A stretch of 64,000 nucleotides of DNA from Cephalotrichum gorgonifer (Eukaryota; Ascomycota; Sordariomycetes; Microascales; Microascaceae). The stretch lies in contig ONZQ02000005.1 in NCBI GenBank assembly GCA_900312665.1, forward strand, positions 232,128 through 296,127. The letters are read 5' to 3'. Each line of letters begins with the position of its first letter. Positions within the stretch are counted from its first letter, which is position 1. This document shows positions 46,611 to 57,048 of the stretch, piece by piece. A program made the position numbers and the translations under genes. The notes under the pieces were generated by a model that worked only from the letters and a program-made list of their open reading frames with translations, did not search any database and was not told the origin of the DNA.

Positions 46611-49600
46611 GATGCAAGTTTGCTTTATGTACTGAAACGAAGCGAGGGATACTATGACTCAAATGAAGGGTATTCCCGGAAAATTCGGGACAAAAATCAA
46701 GATGTATATCAATACCAATGCGTTCTAGGGAATAAAAGGAGAGAGAAATGAATTCCTCCCAAAAGAAGAGGGAATTAAAAAACCTTCTCCCACTAACTGG
46801 GCGCTCTTCCCAGCGCAGGGTTTGCCTCCATCATGACCGTACCTACGCCGTACACCTCAGAATGGACCCCAAGGTACCCGACTTCGACCGACCGACCGAC
46901 CCCCACCAGAAAAAAAGCTCCGCAATGACAAGTTCGAAACGGAGTTTGCCCATAATAATAGTCTGGGACCTGGAATCTTAGTTGCGAGGGGGGGCGGCCG
47001 GGAACGGAGCGGCTGTGGAGCAGTGGGGCGGACCAGGGTCGTGGTGTGGCTTTCGGTTCGTTTGGAGTCAGTCAGCCTGGGACTAGCTGGTGCCATTGGT
47101 CTCGTGACTCGCGTTGTCGCCATAACTTTTACCAATGACGGGGAGCTGGTCTATTGCCATTGGCCAATCGCACGTGGGGGTTAAATGCGCCGCCCCATGG
47201 GTACGTACTCGTACTCCATCCTCGGGCTTACATATCCATCTGGTCCCAACCGAGCGGCGAGGAACGCGATACCACCTTACCTTGACCTCACCTCAAGGTT
47301 TCCGGTATTTCGAGGTCGTCCGTCTTCGAATATCAGCTAGAAATACCCTCACTATTTATCACAATGATAGCCAGGGAACTGGGGGTGAATGCTCCGTTAC
47401 GTATGACCGAACGCAAGCTGCGTGGCCTTGTATGACTACCCAGGTGAGATCAGAGTTCATGGAGACAACATGAATCTCCCTTTCACCCACATCCAATCAA
47501 CACCTCCCATCACACAAAATCCCAATTTTGCCATTCCTTTTTTCTTTTTGCTCGTGGTTACATCGCCTCCCTATTCAACCTCACCCCTCACCCTCACTCT
47601 CATGAGTTGTCCCATAATATCCCATCCCGACTGACTAGAGTCCATCAAGCCCACCGAGCCCAATACGCCGAAACTGCATGTCCCCTACTCACCAGCTCTC
47701 GTGCCTCGTCCGCCTTGACCACGACCGCATCTTCAACCAGGGTCAACGCTCCGGGGCGTAAGATCAAGAGGCGGGCGACTAGGCGGCATCGGTGGAGAGT
47801 GCGTGGCCCACTATCATCTCCTTCTGGGCCATGCAGACGCAAATATGGTGTCGACAACGATCACCGAAATTCTTAATTTTCAGTTCTCCATCGAGCCGGC
47901 TTGCGGCCCAGAGTATATGCAATCCCTGAGACAGCCTGCTGCCGCATTCCAAACCCTACTAACCGGTCCTCTTCGGCGGCGGTATGCTCGTAAGAGAAAT
48001 GCCCCTCCCAAAAAAAAAATCTTCTTCAACGTGGCAGATGAATATTTCTCGCAGCGGGGCATCTTGAAACCAACATACAGAGTGCAGTGTTCGTGCAAGG
48101 TGCTATTATAGGACTTCGTGATAAGGAGTTACATACCCTTCAGCTTCCCCGGCTGAACTGAAGTAGAAGTAGCGGCAGAAAGAATAGCGCAAGCGTGAGT
48201 CGGAATGGGAACGGAAGCGAGATCGCCCCGTTCCTCGCAGGTATCAACAGGAAATCGAGGGGATCTTGAAGGGAACAGAAGGCGGGGGAGAGTATATCGG
48301 GCATTGAGGAGGATGCGGCCCCATGACCTGCAATTGCCCCAGAACTAGCACCGGCCATTATCTCACGCAGGTTCACGCCAGAACGAGACAAGTCTCACAG
48401 GGTTGCACCGCAGAGTCTCAAACTCCATGCTAGCTGGAAACCGCGAAGTTGCGCTGTGTGAGTACATGGTGGATGACGGCTGGTGCTGTGGCCTCGTTAT
48501 TATATGCCCTGTCGAGAGAGTAGCCCGAGACTAATCTAGGTGGCCCCTACATTTGGCCCCTCTAGACAATGTCTATGGGGTGGGATTTAGAAACGTGGTT
48601 TGTGAGCTTACATAGTTCCTCCACGCGCATCCCTGCTATATTAAGCTTGATCTAGAAACCCGTGTAAGTGAGCAGTTTCAGCAAATGGCGGATGCCACCA
48701 AGCTATGCAAGCTAATTACAATGTAGGATACGGCGGGCTGTGATTGGTTGTCTTCTCCTACGTTTTGAACTCGGGACTGACAACCAACTGCTACACAGTA
48801 GTTGGCCTATTGTAGATTCAGCACTTGCATGAGTAAGTACGAGTACTCGTAAACCACTTTTTAAGCAGGCAATATGATGCCTGCTCTCTGTGGGGCGGTG
48901 GGGCGTAGGAATGCCCGTCACACCTACTCCGTACTCGTCACTTTATGCTTGTTACGGCTGTGAAAATCGCGGCGAAACGGGGCTCGTTCCCCACCCTTCT
49001 ACTTGTACATGAAGCTCCATCTTCCCCGGGAAAAGCACCGTGACCCTGCTGGAGACTGGAAACGGGAGACAGACTTGAAACGACTGGAAACACCGAGGTG
49101 GGTGACGAGGATGATGCCGGCGGAGAAAAAGTTCATGGACAAGATACAGAGTAACAGTAGGTTGCACCATCATACCCTACATCCATCCATGTAGACTGCC
49201 AAGAGTATTGATACCAAATCCACCGTACCGGCGCCGCTAAGGCAAATTGTAATCTATACCTTGGGCCGCGCAAACGCTAGCAATGAACAGGCAGCTTTTC
49301 AACGTTTCTTTCCCCGTGCCCCACCTTCCAGCCCTGGCCTAGACCACCGTCTGTCACACTGCAGAGAGCATTTATCGCGACAGGGGTCGTCGGCGCTATC
49401 ACACCGTACTCGTAGAGCCAAAAGGCGATTGATTTCGGGGGCGTGCTTCTTCTTGTTTTCCGATTTTTTCCCTCCTGCTCCTTTCTTTTTCCTTCTTCCC
49501 ACTTGCCATACACATCTCGGGCTATCTTGTGTGCCACCGGAAGGAGAAAAGAGGGCGCAAGCGCATCTTTTTCTTCCTTATCTTCTTCTCTCTCGTTTCT

Positions 49601-50528
49601 CTCTCTATTCTCACTCTGTTGTCTGTTCTTTGAATACGGAGTACAAACATCGGTCACACTGGGTGACAGCTTTGACCTCTAATTCCATACTTCCTCACTC
49701 CTTTCCCGACCTCGCCATCTACAATATCAACATCGACAGCAACAAAGCGCGCCAAGCCTCCACACATACCTCCACCAAGCCCGTCCTGCCAATCTCCACG
49801 ACTTCCCTGCTCGTTCCCGTGCTTCTCATCCCCCCTCCACCTCGTCATCCAACCCCGCATCCCTACTCCAAGCTCGCATCTTGCCGCCTCAAAATCCCAC
49901 CTCCCCTCCTTGACGACGCGGAAACACTTCTCGTGCCGGAGGTTATAATACACTCTGCTATAGCACCAGCCTACCTGTGCCCGTCGGCGCTTTGGCCCCC
50001 AATCCCGCCAATTCCAAAGAAACCAAAAGGTCCCTTGGGGTTCAGAAAGGGAAATAGGGACGCGGGATCGATAAACTCACCCCCATCCACCCACCCACGC
50101 GCCTGGTCACCTCGGTTTCCGTCTCCTTTCTTCTGCATTTCCCTGTCGGAATTCCCAGAGCGCCGGATTCTGGCCAAGTCTTTCACAAATAGGCGTGAAA
50201 CGCAACATTTTTGGGTCTCTAAAAGCTTTGCTTGGGCTTTAGTTTCGGTGGCACGAGTCACTCAGCAGGTGAAGTCGCGAATCCCCTCACGCGCGAGAAA
50301 AGATCCGCACCACGCGCACCAGTGGAACACGGGAAGTCCACGCAGGCGACACCTCCGCCCCGCCCCACCGCGAACAGCGCGTCGATCGAAAGCGCATCTA
50401 CGAGAGAGCCCACACCCACCGAGCGACGTTTGATCCTGCGCCACCTACGAGCGCACACCCCGAGAACCACGTCGATCCCCCACCCCTAAACCGAGGCGCG
50501 CCACGGATCGCAAGCGAAGCCCCCAAGG
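46611..50528. other. Divergent 3.9-kb region between decarboxylase and Ras
   Basis: No gene supported. An ATTGGCCAAT palindrome is at 47159-47168 with a CACGTG core just after it. TACTCGTAC-like motifs lie at 47201, 48834, 48924 and 49404. From about 49260 to 50528 the + strand is CT-rich and lacks stops in one frame for about 390 codons, but the composition fits a leader or promoter and not a protein. Confidence 0.45.
47159..47175. promoter_or_regulatory. Palindromic CCAAT box with adjacent E-box
   Basis: ATTGGCCAAT at 47159-47168 is a CCAAT box on both strands, followed by CACGTG at about 47170-47175. It lies about 550 nt upstream of the decarboxylase start. Regulatory function is inferred from motif alone. 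Confidence 0.35.
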
Positions 50529-51392
50529 ATGGCAGAGCCAGCCGACAACGTCCTCATCCCCATCTCCATCACCATCTGCGGCGACGGCGGCTGCGGCAAG
50601 TCGTCCATCACCCTCCGCCTCGTCCGCTCCCAGTGGACCTCCGAATACGACCCCACCATCGAAGACTCCTACTCTCTAACGCGCCGCATCGATGGCGCGA
50701 CGTACCACCTCTCCCTCACCGACACTGCGGGCCAGGAGGAGTACCGCGGCATGTGGGCCTCCTCCAACCTCGGCGCCGACGCTTTCCTCCTAGTCTACGA
50801 CATCACGTCGCGGAACTCCCTGGACGCGCTACAGTACTTCAACGACCTCATCGACATGGAAGCCGAGACGAGGGCGGATAACGCCGAGAGGGCACACCGC
50901 GCGGGGCTGACTCCCACGTTCCCCCCAGGCGCGGAAGGACGGGGCGGCGGCGGGCTGGAGTACAACCACTACGGAACGCCGGGGTCGAGCGCCAAGATCG
51001 TTCCGCCCGTGAAGATCGTGGCGGGGAACAAGTGCGACCTCCAGGAGAGCAGGCAGGTGCCGGCCGCCATGGGCCTCGAGTGGTCGAGGCGGAGGGGGTG
51101 CGGCTTCATGGAGACGAGCGCGAGGAACGAGGTCAACATCGAGGAGACGTTCGCGCTGATCGTGAGGAGGGTGGTCGAGGCGAGGAGGGCGGCGGAGAGC
51201 GGCGGGGAGGCGGCGTTGACGGACCGGAGGGGCGTCACGAAGCCGCTGAGCCCGCTGCCGGGCGACGGGGAGAAGAGGGGCGGGGCTAGAGGGGGCGCGG
51301 GGGCCAGGGAGCCCGGCGTCAGGGGGCCGAACCTGAATGGGGGCCAGCTGGGGAGGGGCGGGGCTTTCTGGAGGAGCTTGAGGTGTTGGTGA
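50529..51392 (+). CDS. Atypical Ras-family small GTPase with insertion and no CAAX end
   Basis: Membrane-associated molecular switch by family. Intronless, 287 residues, against about 190-215 for classic Ras. The G motifs are GDGGCGKS (18-25), DPTIEDSY in switch I (41-48), DTAGQEEYRGMW (65-76), NKCD (167-170) and ETSAR (195-199), so nucleotide binding should be intact, with Gln kept in switch II. About 40 residues are inserted at 113-158 before the NKCD strand, Gly-rich in the middle. The C-terminal tail after 220 is Gly/Arg-rich and ends in FWRSLRCW; Cys is second from last, so no CAAX prenylation box is present. ATG at 50529 follows an in-frame upstream stop. Confidence 0.92.
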   Translation: MAEPADNVLIPISITICGDGGCGKSSITLRLVRSQWTSEYDPTIEDSYSLTRRIDGATYHLSLTDTAGQEEYRGMWASSNLGADAFLLVYDITSRNSLDALQYFNDLIDMEAETRADNAERAHRAGLTPTFPPGAEGRGGGGLEYNHYGTPGSSAKIVPPVKIVAGNKCDLQESRQVPAAMGLEWSRRRGCGFMETSARNEVNIEETFALIVRRVVEARRAAESGGEAALTDRRGVTKPLSPLPGDGEKRGGARGGAGAREPGVRGPNLNGGQLGRGGAFWRSLRCW

Positions 51393-52230
51393 TGCTATGG
51401 GGAAGGGAGGTGGCTGAGAGCATGCGGCGGCAAGACAATGGAGGATATTCCCTGTGTGGCTGTTCCTCTCGAGTTAACAGATACGTAACGATTGACGGGG
51501 GAGGAAACGGGCGTGGGGGTGTAACAGCGGGGGAGCAAAACGGAGGCGCTCGTTCATTTTTTTCCTATTTTTTTGGTCATCTGTTTTTATCTCTCTAGCG
51601 GTGGGCATCCGGGCTTTGTTTTTATAAGGATTGACTTTCTTGTTAGCATTTTCTTTCTGTGCACATTTTCAGTTAGGAGTGAGGAAGGGGAACTGTAGCG
51701 GGGAGTGAGGTTTATCAAACAAAATAGGGGATCTAATGGCTCTTCTCATCCTTTTTATCTCGTCCTGCCGTTCGTCCGGCTGGCTTGTTTTACGAGAGCC
51801 GATGCAAGCTACTCGAGGTCCGACTTAAAGTGGGCCGGCCGGCTCGTTTCTCCATGTTCTCGCAGGCTGCAGATACGCTATTTTTGTCCAGATACGCTTT
51901 TTTTTTTGTCCCGGCTCTTCGACCAGCATATATCCAAGATTGAACCATCAGTCCTCGTAATATGCCGTCCCTACTAGCTTGGGCGGTTTCCGGGTTCCGC
52001 TCCACTCATAATCGCGCCCGCCTTTGCTCTTCTAGGAATAGTTAAGGCCGCCCCCTCTCTCTCGCGCCCGCTATCGAAGGATTGCAGAGGACGGAGCGCA
52101 TTAGTGCTCCAACACTCACGCGACATTGCCGTTGTACGTCCCCAGGTACGAACAGGTACCGAATGATGCGGCACGTAGGGTAGATCAGGGACGAGGCGCG
52201 CTTGATCCGGCCCGGGTTTTCCGAAGGCGC

Positions 52231-52238
52231 ATAAAAGG
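52231..52238 (+). promoter_or_regulatory. TATA-like box of the esterase gene
   Basis: ATAAAAGG, preceding the pyrimidine repeat tract and about 240 nt before the start codon. Confidence 0.4.
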
Positions 52239-52310
52239 GAGACCCTTACCGTAGCAACTACTACCCGTCACGATGCCCTCCCCGCTAGCTACCCCTCATC
52301 CCCTCACTGT

Positions 52311-52418
52311 CCTCTCCCGTTACCTTTCTCTCCCTTTACTCCTCTTTCCCGCTACTGCTCTCTCTCATTACTCTTCTCTCCCGTTACTCCTCTCTCCTGC
52401 TAGTCTTCTCTCCCTCTA
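52311..52418 (+). repeat. Imperfect pyrimidine tandem repeat in esterase leader
   Basis: Five or six degenerate units built on CTCTCCCGTTACTCC / CTCTCATTACTC / CTCTCCTGCTAGTC. It lies between the TATA-like box and the ATG, so it is probably transcribed. Confidence 0.65.
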
Positions 52419-52472
52419 GCCCAACCTTCAATCTAAGCTACCGAGTACTCAGTGCTCACATCAGACGAAAAC

Positions 52473-53450
52473 ATGGCCCTCCGCTTCGACCCCGAATTCC
52501 AAGCGGCCATGAGCGCCCAGCCGCCCCGTCCCCGTTCCTCACCTCCCCAGACCGTCTTCGACATCCGCACCGGCACCAACACCGCCCTCACTACCTACTT
52601 CGCCACCCTCCCTGTCCCCCCCACCATCACCGAGACGAGACTCTCCATCCCCGGCCCCTCGGGCGACCCCCTGCTCCTTATCCGCCACACGCCCGCCTCC
52701 GCCGCCGCCGCGCCCTCGCCGCAGCCGGCCGTGGTGTACGTACACGGCGGCGGCATGGTCTCGGGCTCGGCCGACCTGGTGGGGCCCGAGGTCGCGATGC
52801 TAGCGGACGAGGCCGGCATCAGCTTCTTCGCGGTGGGGTACCGGCTCGCGCCGGAGCACCCCGCGCCCGCGGGGGTGGAGGACGCGTACGCCGCGGTGCA
52901 GTACATCTCGTCCCACGCGGCGGAGCTGGGCATCGACGCCTCGCGCATCGCGCTCCTGGGCATCTCGGGCGGCGGGGCGGTGGCGGCGGGGGCGGCGCTC
53001 CTGGCGAGGGACCGGGGCCTGAGCCCGCCGCTCGCGAAGCTGGTCCTCGTGTACCCCATGCTCGACGACCGCACGGTCGTCCCCCCCGAATCGCCGCTCT
53101 ACGACTTCTTGAGCTGGGGTGCCGTGAATAACCGCCTCGCCTGGGAGGCCGTGCTAGGGGCCGACAAGGCGGGCAAGGCGGACGCGGACGTGTCGCCGTA
53201 CGCCGCGCCCGGGAGGGCGACCGACCTGGCGGGGCTGCCCCGGACGTACATCGACTGCGGGAGCCTAGATCTGTTTGCGCAGGAGAATATAGCGTTCGCG
53301 GGGAAGCTGGCGGCGGCTAATGTGGAGGTGGAGCTTCATATCTGGCCGGGGCTTCCCCACGGGTTCGAGGGCATGTCCGAGATTCACTGGACGAAGACGG
53401 CGCAGGCGAGTAGGCGGAGGGCGATACGGAGCCTACTCGATGCTGAATAG
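52473..53450 (+). CDS. Alpha/beta-hydrolase esterase, HSL family
   Basis: Carboxylester hydrolase of the hormone-sensitive-lipase-like group; no signal peptide, so probably intracellular. Intronless, 325 residues. The oxyanion-hole motif HGGG is at 91-94. The nucleophile elbow is GISGGG with S165; most HSL enzymes have GDSAGG there. The acid is probably D266 in GSLDLF, and the base H296 in GLPHGFE. YRLAPEHPAPA (123-133) is a family hallmark. The start is the ATG at 52473; the frame is open further upstream but has no ATG before it. Confidence 0.93.
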   Translation: MALRFDPEFQAAMSAQPPRPRSSPPQTVFDIRTGTNTALTTYFATLPVPPTITETRLSIPGPSGDPLLLIRHTPASAAAAPSPQPAVVYVHGGGMVSGSADLVGPEVAMLADEAGISFFAVGYRLAPEHPAPAGVEDAYAAVQYISSHAAELGIDASRIALLGISGGGAVAAGAALLARDRGLSPPLAKLVLVYPMLDDRTVVPPESPLYDFLSWGAVNNRLAWEAVLGADKAGKADADVSPYAAPGRATDLAGLPRTYIDCGSLDLFAQENIAFAGKLAAANVEVELHIWPGLPHGFEGMSEIHWTKTAQASRRRAIRSLLDAE

Positions 53451-54925
53451 AAGTTGTAGGCCTGACCCCGATCGTGGTATTGTCTGAGATTTCACGAACA
53501 TGAAATCTATTTATTTTCAGCGTCATAGATGGGGAGTTAAGAAACTGGGCTACTTATATAAACATAAGATTTATACTATTTTCTAGTGGTACATTACACG
53601 GAATATTTGGGATGACTGGGTAAGGTTGAACTTAGACCCCACCTTCGCTCGGGAAGAGTACTTGATCGGGAAAGCCTTGCGCGCTCGAGTCATGACGGGC
53701 CGGCTGAGAAGACTCGAACGGTGAGCCCTGGGTGCTGTAAGCAAAAACCACAGTGAAGCCCACAAACCTTCGCAGGGCCAGTGTCAGACTCAGGTAGGGC
53801 AGCCGCTCCCCCAGGCCATGCGAGCCGTACCAATAAATCAGGAACCATGGTACGCCCGAATATTGTTTTGCCGTCGCTCGTCCACCGTAGCCCTCCGGCA
53901 GGGCAGGAAACAGCCGTGATCCGGAGGCGCACGGCCGAAACGAATGATCTCTAGGCCAAAGGCTCATGGAATGAGGTCGTATTCTGGCCAGATCCTTGGA
54001 TCGCTCATTCCCTCTAATAGTAGCTCGTTGCAACAGTGGACGCATCCTCAATCATGGCTCGTCCACCTGCTTGCAGACAGATCATATCCACCCTTGCTAG
54101 ACCACTCAGGTGGGTGTTCACCTCTACCAATCGGAAAAGGACGGGCTCGGAAGATAGAATCCCAGGAGGGCGTAGCGTCGCCGGGGCCGTTCGTCCCATC
54201 CGACCCGGAGGCCGTTTCACATCTCCCGTCCGGATTCCGATACCATATATTAGCCATTTCTGACAAGAAAATAAGTGAAGAAGATGTCATAATTCCCCGA
54301 GGATCAACATACGTCACAATTAATCCAACGCTCTCCCTCTCTCGCCACCATAGTCGCCGATACGTCTCGTCCCCAGAAAGAGGGGCCTGCTCGTCAGTCT
54401 CATACCCAAGGTTCGCGTCGATCATTCATGCGGGAACCACTCCACCGCCGAGCCTGGGAGGACACGGCGGCCACCTGAAATTGCTCGGCTTCGTTCTTAC
54501 ACTCGAGTTCAGGTAAAAATTCCAGACACGGTTGAATTCAGCCTTATTTCCAGAGGCGGCCCTTGCCGAGGGAGGGAAGGAGTGAGTCTTGTCTTGTGTT
54601 AGTGGGAAGGTGCCTACCCGCCCAATACCAGGAAGGAGGAACCTTCGTAGAGACGGGTGGTCAAAATGAGGGAAGGTGCCAGCGACGAGCCCGTCTCTGG
54701 GCCTCGTCAAGACTTCCAATTGTTTTATGGAATTTTCTCGCCTGCCCATCATGGCGTTATGAAAGACCTGTCACTATCGACACTTTACCATCGGTTGACC
54801 GCTAGGTAATGCGATTTCTTACCCAGTCTCAACACATTCGCTTCTATGTCTACACTTTCCGAATAGACTCGCCACATTTCTAACCCATAATACGTTATCC
54901 CTAGTGAGGGAAACGAGACTACACG
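53451..54925. other. Unexplained 1.5-kb interval
   Basis: No gene can be supported. Two overlapping antisense open frames (53632-54051 minus, 53944-54516 plus) exceed 130 codons, but neither shows a domain, signal peptide or repeat that I recognise. They may be chance, or remains of a decayed gene. Confidence 0.35.
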
Positions 54926-55985
54926 ATGCGACCCTCAATATATTACCACTCCCTCCTCCTCGTCTTCCTCCAATCCGTCCTAGCCCAGGTCGTGACCCCC
55001 GAGATACCATGCTACGCCCCCGATGGCGTCACCATCGCCGACGACAGCTACCGACCATGCAATAACCTCGGAATTCTAGAACGGGGCGGTGCTTCTTCTA
55101 GCTGCTGCCGCCTCAACGCCGTCCCCGACACTAGAGAGATCTGTGGCGCGTCGGGCCTTTGCATACAGGGCGCCATCGTTCGGAGGGGGTTCTGCACGGA
55201 TTCGTCATGGGATCATCCAGCCTGTGTGAACTTCTGCACGAGCGACGACCAGGTAGGCCGGGTATTCCCATGAGGAGGAGGTGCTGTCGCTGGGGCAATG
55301 CGACGATAATGGAGATCAGACCAGTACTAACTTCGGGTAGAACGGCTCGTCGAACGGGACGATAGAGCTCACACCATGCGAAAACGGCTCCTTCTGCTGC
55401 GGACCCAACAACGAAGCCTGTTGTGGCACCGACGCCGCATTCACGCCGCGAAACCTCACGTCCCTCACGTCCCCTAGTGCGCCCACGATGACCATAACCA
55501 ACACGCCGGAGCCAACCGCTACCCAGAACCAGACGCCACTGGCCGTATACCTAGGCATGGGCGCCGGGATCCTCGTCGTTATGCTCGTGAGCCTCGGCGT
55601 AATTATATTCCTCCTCCGGCAGGTGAAGATGCTGAGGAAGCGCAACGGCGAGCTTCTGGGATCCGCCGCGATTAGGGGCTCGCGGGCGCCGGTGCTGCCG
55701 CCGACGCCTCACGTGGCATCGATGCAGGGGTTCGCAGACTTTAAGGCGACGTACGGGGTGATGATTGCGAAGAGGGAGGAGGAGAAGAGGCAGGCCCAGG
55801 AGAAGAAGCTAAGAGAAGCGGAGTCGGGCGAGAGGGAGGGGCAGGGGCAGGCGAGTAGTGTCCGCTCAGAGACGGACACCGTCGTCGCGGAGGGGTCCAC
55901 TGCGTGGCCGGATGCCACGAGGGACAGTGTAATCAAGGAGGAAAATGAGGAGGGTACGCCGCCAATTCCACCTAGGGGGAGGTAA
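54926..55985 (+). CDS. Secreted-ectodomain, single-pass membrane protein, Cys-rich, unknown function
   Basis: I do not recognise a named family. Exons are 54926-55252 and 55341-55985, 323 residues; the 88-nt intron has a perfect TACTAAC branch site. A signal peptide is clear (residues 1-20, SLLLVFLQSVLA). The ectodomain has many Cys, including CC pairs (SSCCRL, FCCG, ACCG), and N-glycosylation sites (NGS, NGT, NLT). A Ser/Thr/Pro stretch at 145-172 leads into one membrane helix at about 176-201 (YLGMGAGILVVMLVSLGVII). The cytosolic tail is charged (REEEKRQAQEKK) and ends PPIPPRGR. This layout is common in fungal cell-surface sensor-like proteins; a sensor role is inference only. Confidence 0.85.
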
Positions 55986-57048
55986 GGTGGCTTAGTGGCT
56001 CGGAACGATTATGGCGTATAGGGGTGTGAGATACTGGGTCGGCTTTGAGGTTTTTGGTTTTGGGGGAGTACGATGTTTACTGAGGCGAGTGTATTATTCT
56101 GGAGCGACATTCTTACTTCTATGGATTCGTCTTAGTTAGTTCTATTCTCTGGCGTGCCCCTAATGGGACATGCCTTCTTTTTTGTACATACTATCCTTCA
56201 AGGTCTGATTAAGATTTCATCTTACCGGGATAACTCAGTGAACTCTGCCCTGGTCGTAAGTCTTCCCCTTCTCCGGCGTTCTACTGTTCCTTCGACCTCA
56301 GATTTCCTACCTACACCGGGGCAAGAGAACTGAACAGGAGGGAGAGGGAAATGATTCGGCGGCGATGTAGACCGTCTCCGAGGTGGGGCACTGCATCCAG
56401 GTGGGGCCGGAGTCGGGGCCGAGAATACCATGCAAGGTGAGTGGCAGCAGTGGGGCCGAGGCGGCCCAGTCTCGAGAGAGATCTGGAATTTCTCAAAGCT
56501 TACCTGAGTGAGACATGTATTATGTTGTGAGTGCTTTCCATCCTTCCTGGGCTTGCTTACTCGTGCTCCGCTGGTGAGACACACGCCCCAACCGGGTCAC
56601 TCGATTGACTTCGTTTGGCGCTGTTAGGACATCCTTCCGACGATAGAGATATTTATACAGCGGAGGCCAGGATTTACAAGTATAAGCCCACCGCCATCTG
56701 GATTTCCTTAATAATTCGTAATCACTGGCGTTGCGTCACGTCGCATTTGGTTGTCTTCTTAATGAGCGAGGGGCAGGTTGTTAATTTCAGATTTGAACGG
56801 CGGTAACATCTATATTAGGATCCCACCGCCGGTTGTATTACAAAGCCATCTCACGAGCATAATAAAACTCCAGGTTCAACTCGCCTTTCTGGTATATTTA
56901 AAATGGTAAATGACAAAGCTGACGGGGGTTGCGACCACCGAGATGAACGACCGTAAAAATCCATCTACCCAACGCCGTGTGTGATACTATGTACTGGATG
57001 CATGCCCCACACTTTCAACTCCCTCCCCCCCCCCCCCTTTCCGGGGTC
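55986..57048. other. Convergent 3' space with a C13 run
   Basis: No gene seen. A C13 homopolymer at 57025-57037 lies just beyond the stop of the next gene. Confidence 0.5.

Larger units (their letters stand above)
51393..52472. other. Ras 3' side and esterase promoter/leader
   Basis: About 1.1 kb without a gene. A TATA-like ATAAAAGG begins at 52231, about 240 nt before the esterase ATG. The interval 52311-52418 is a run of imperfect CTCTCCCGTTACTCC-like units. Confidence 0.55.

Noticed and set aside
48140..48391. 83-codon minus-strand frame with a hydrophobic C-terminal end
   Set aside because: It could be a tail-anchored peptide, but there is no conserved feature, good start context or splice support.
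53650..53740. GTTCGAGTC-like T-loop motif on the minus strand, possible tRNA
   Set aside because: No 5-bp T stem, acceptor stem or D arm could be paired around it.
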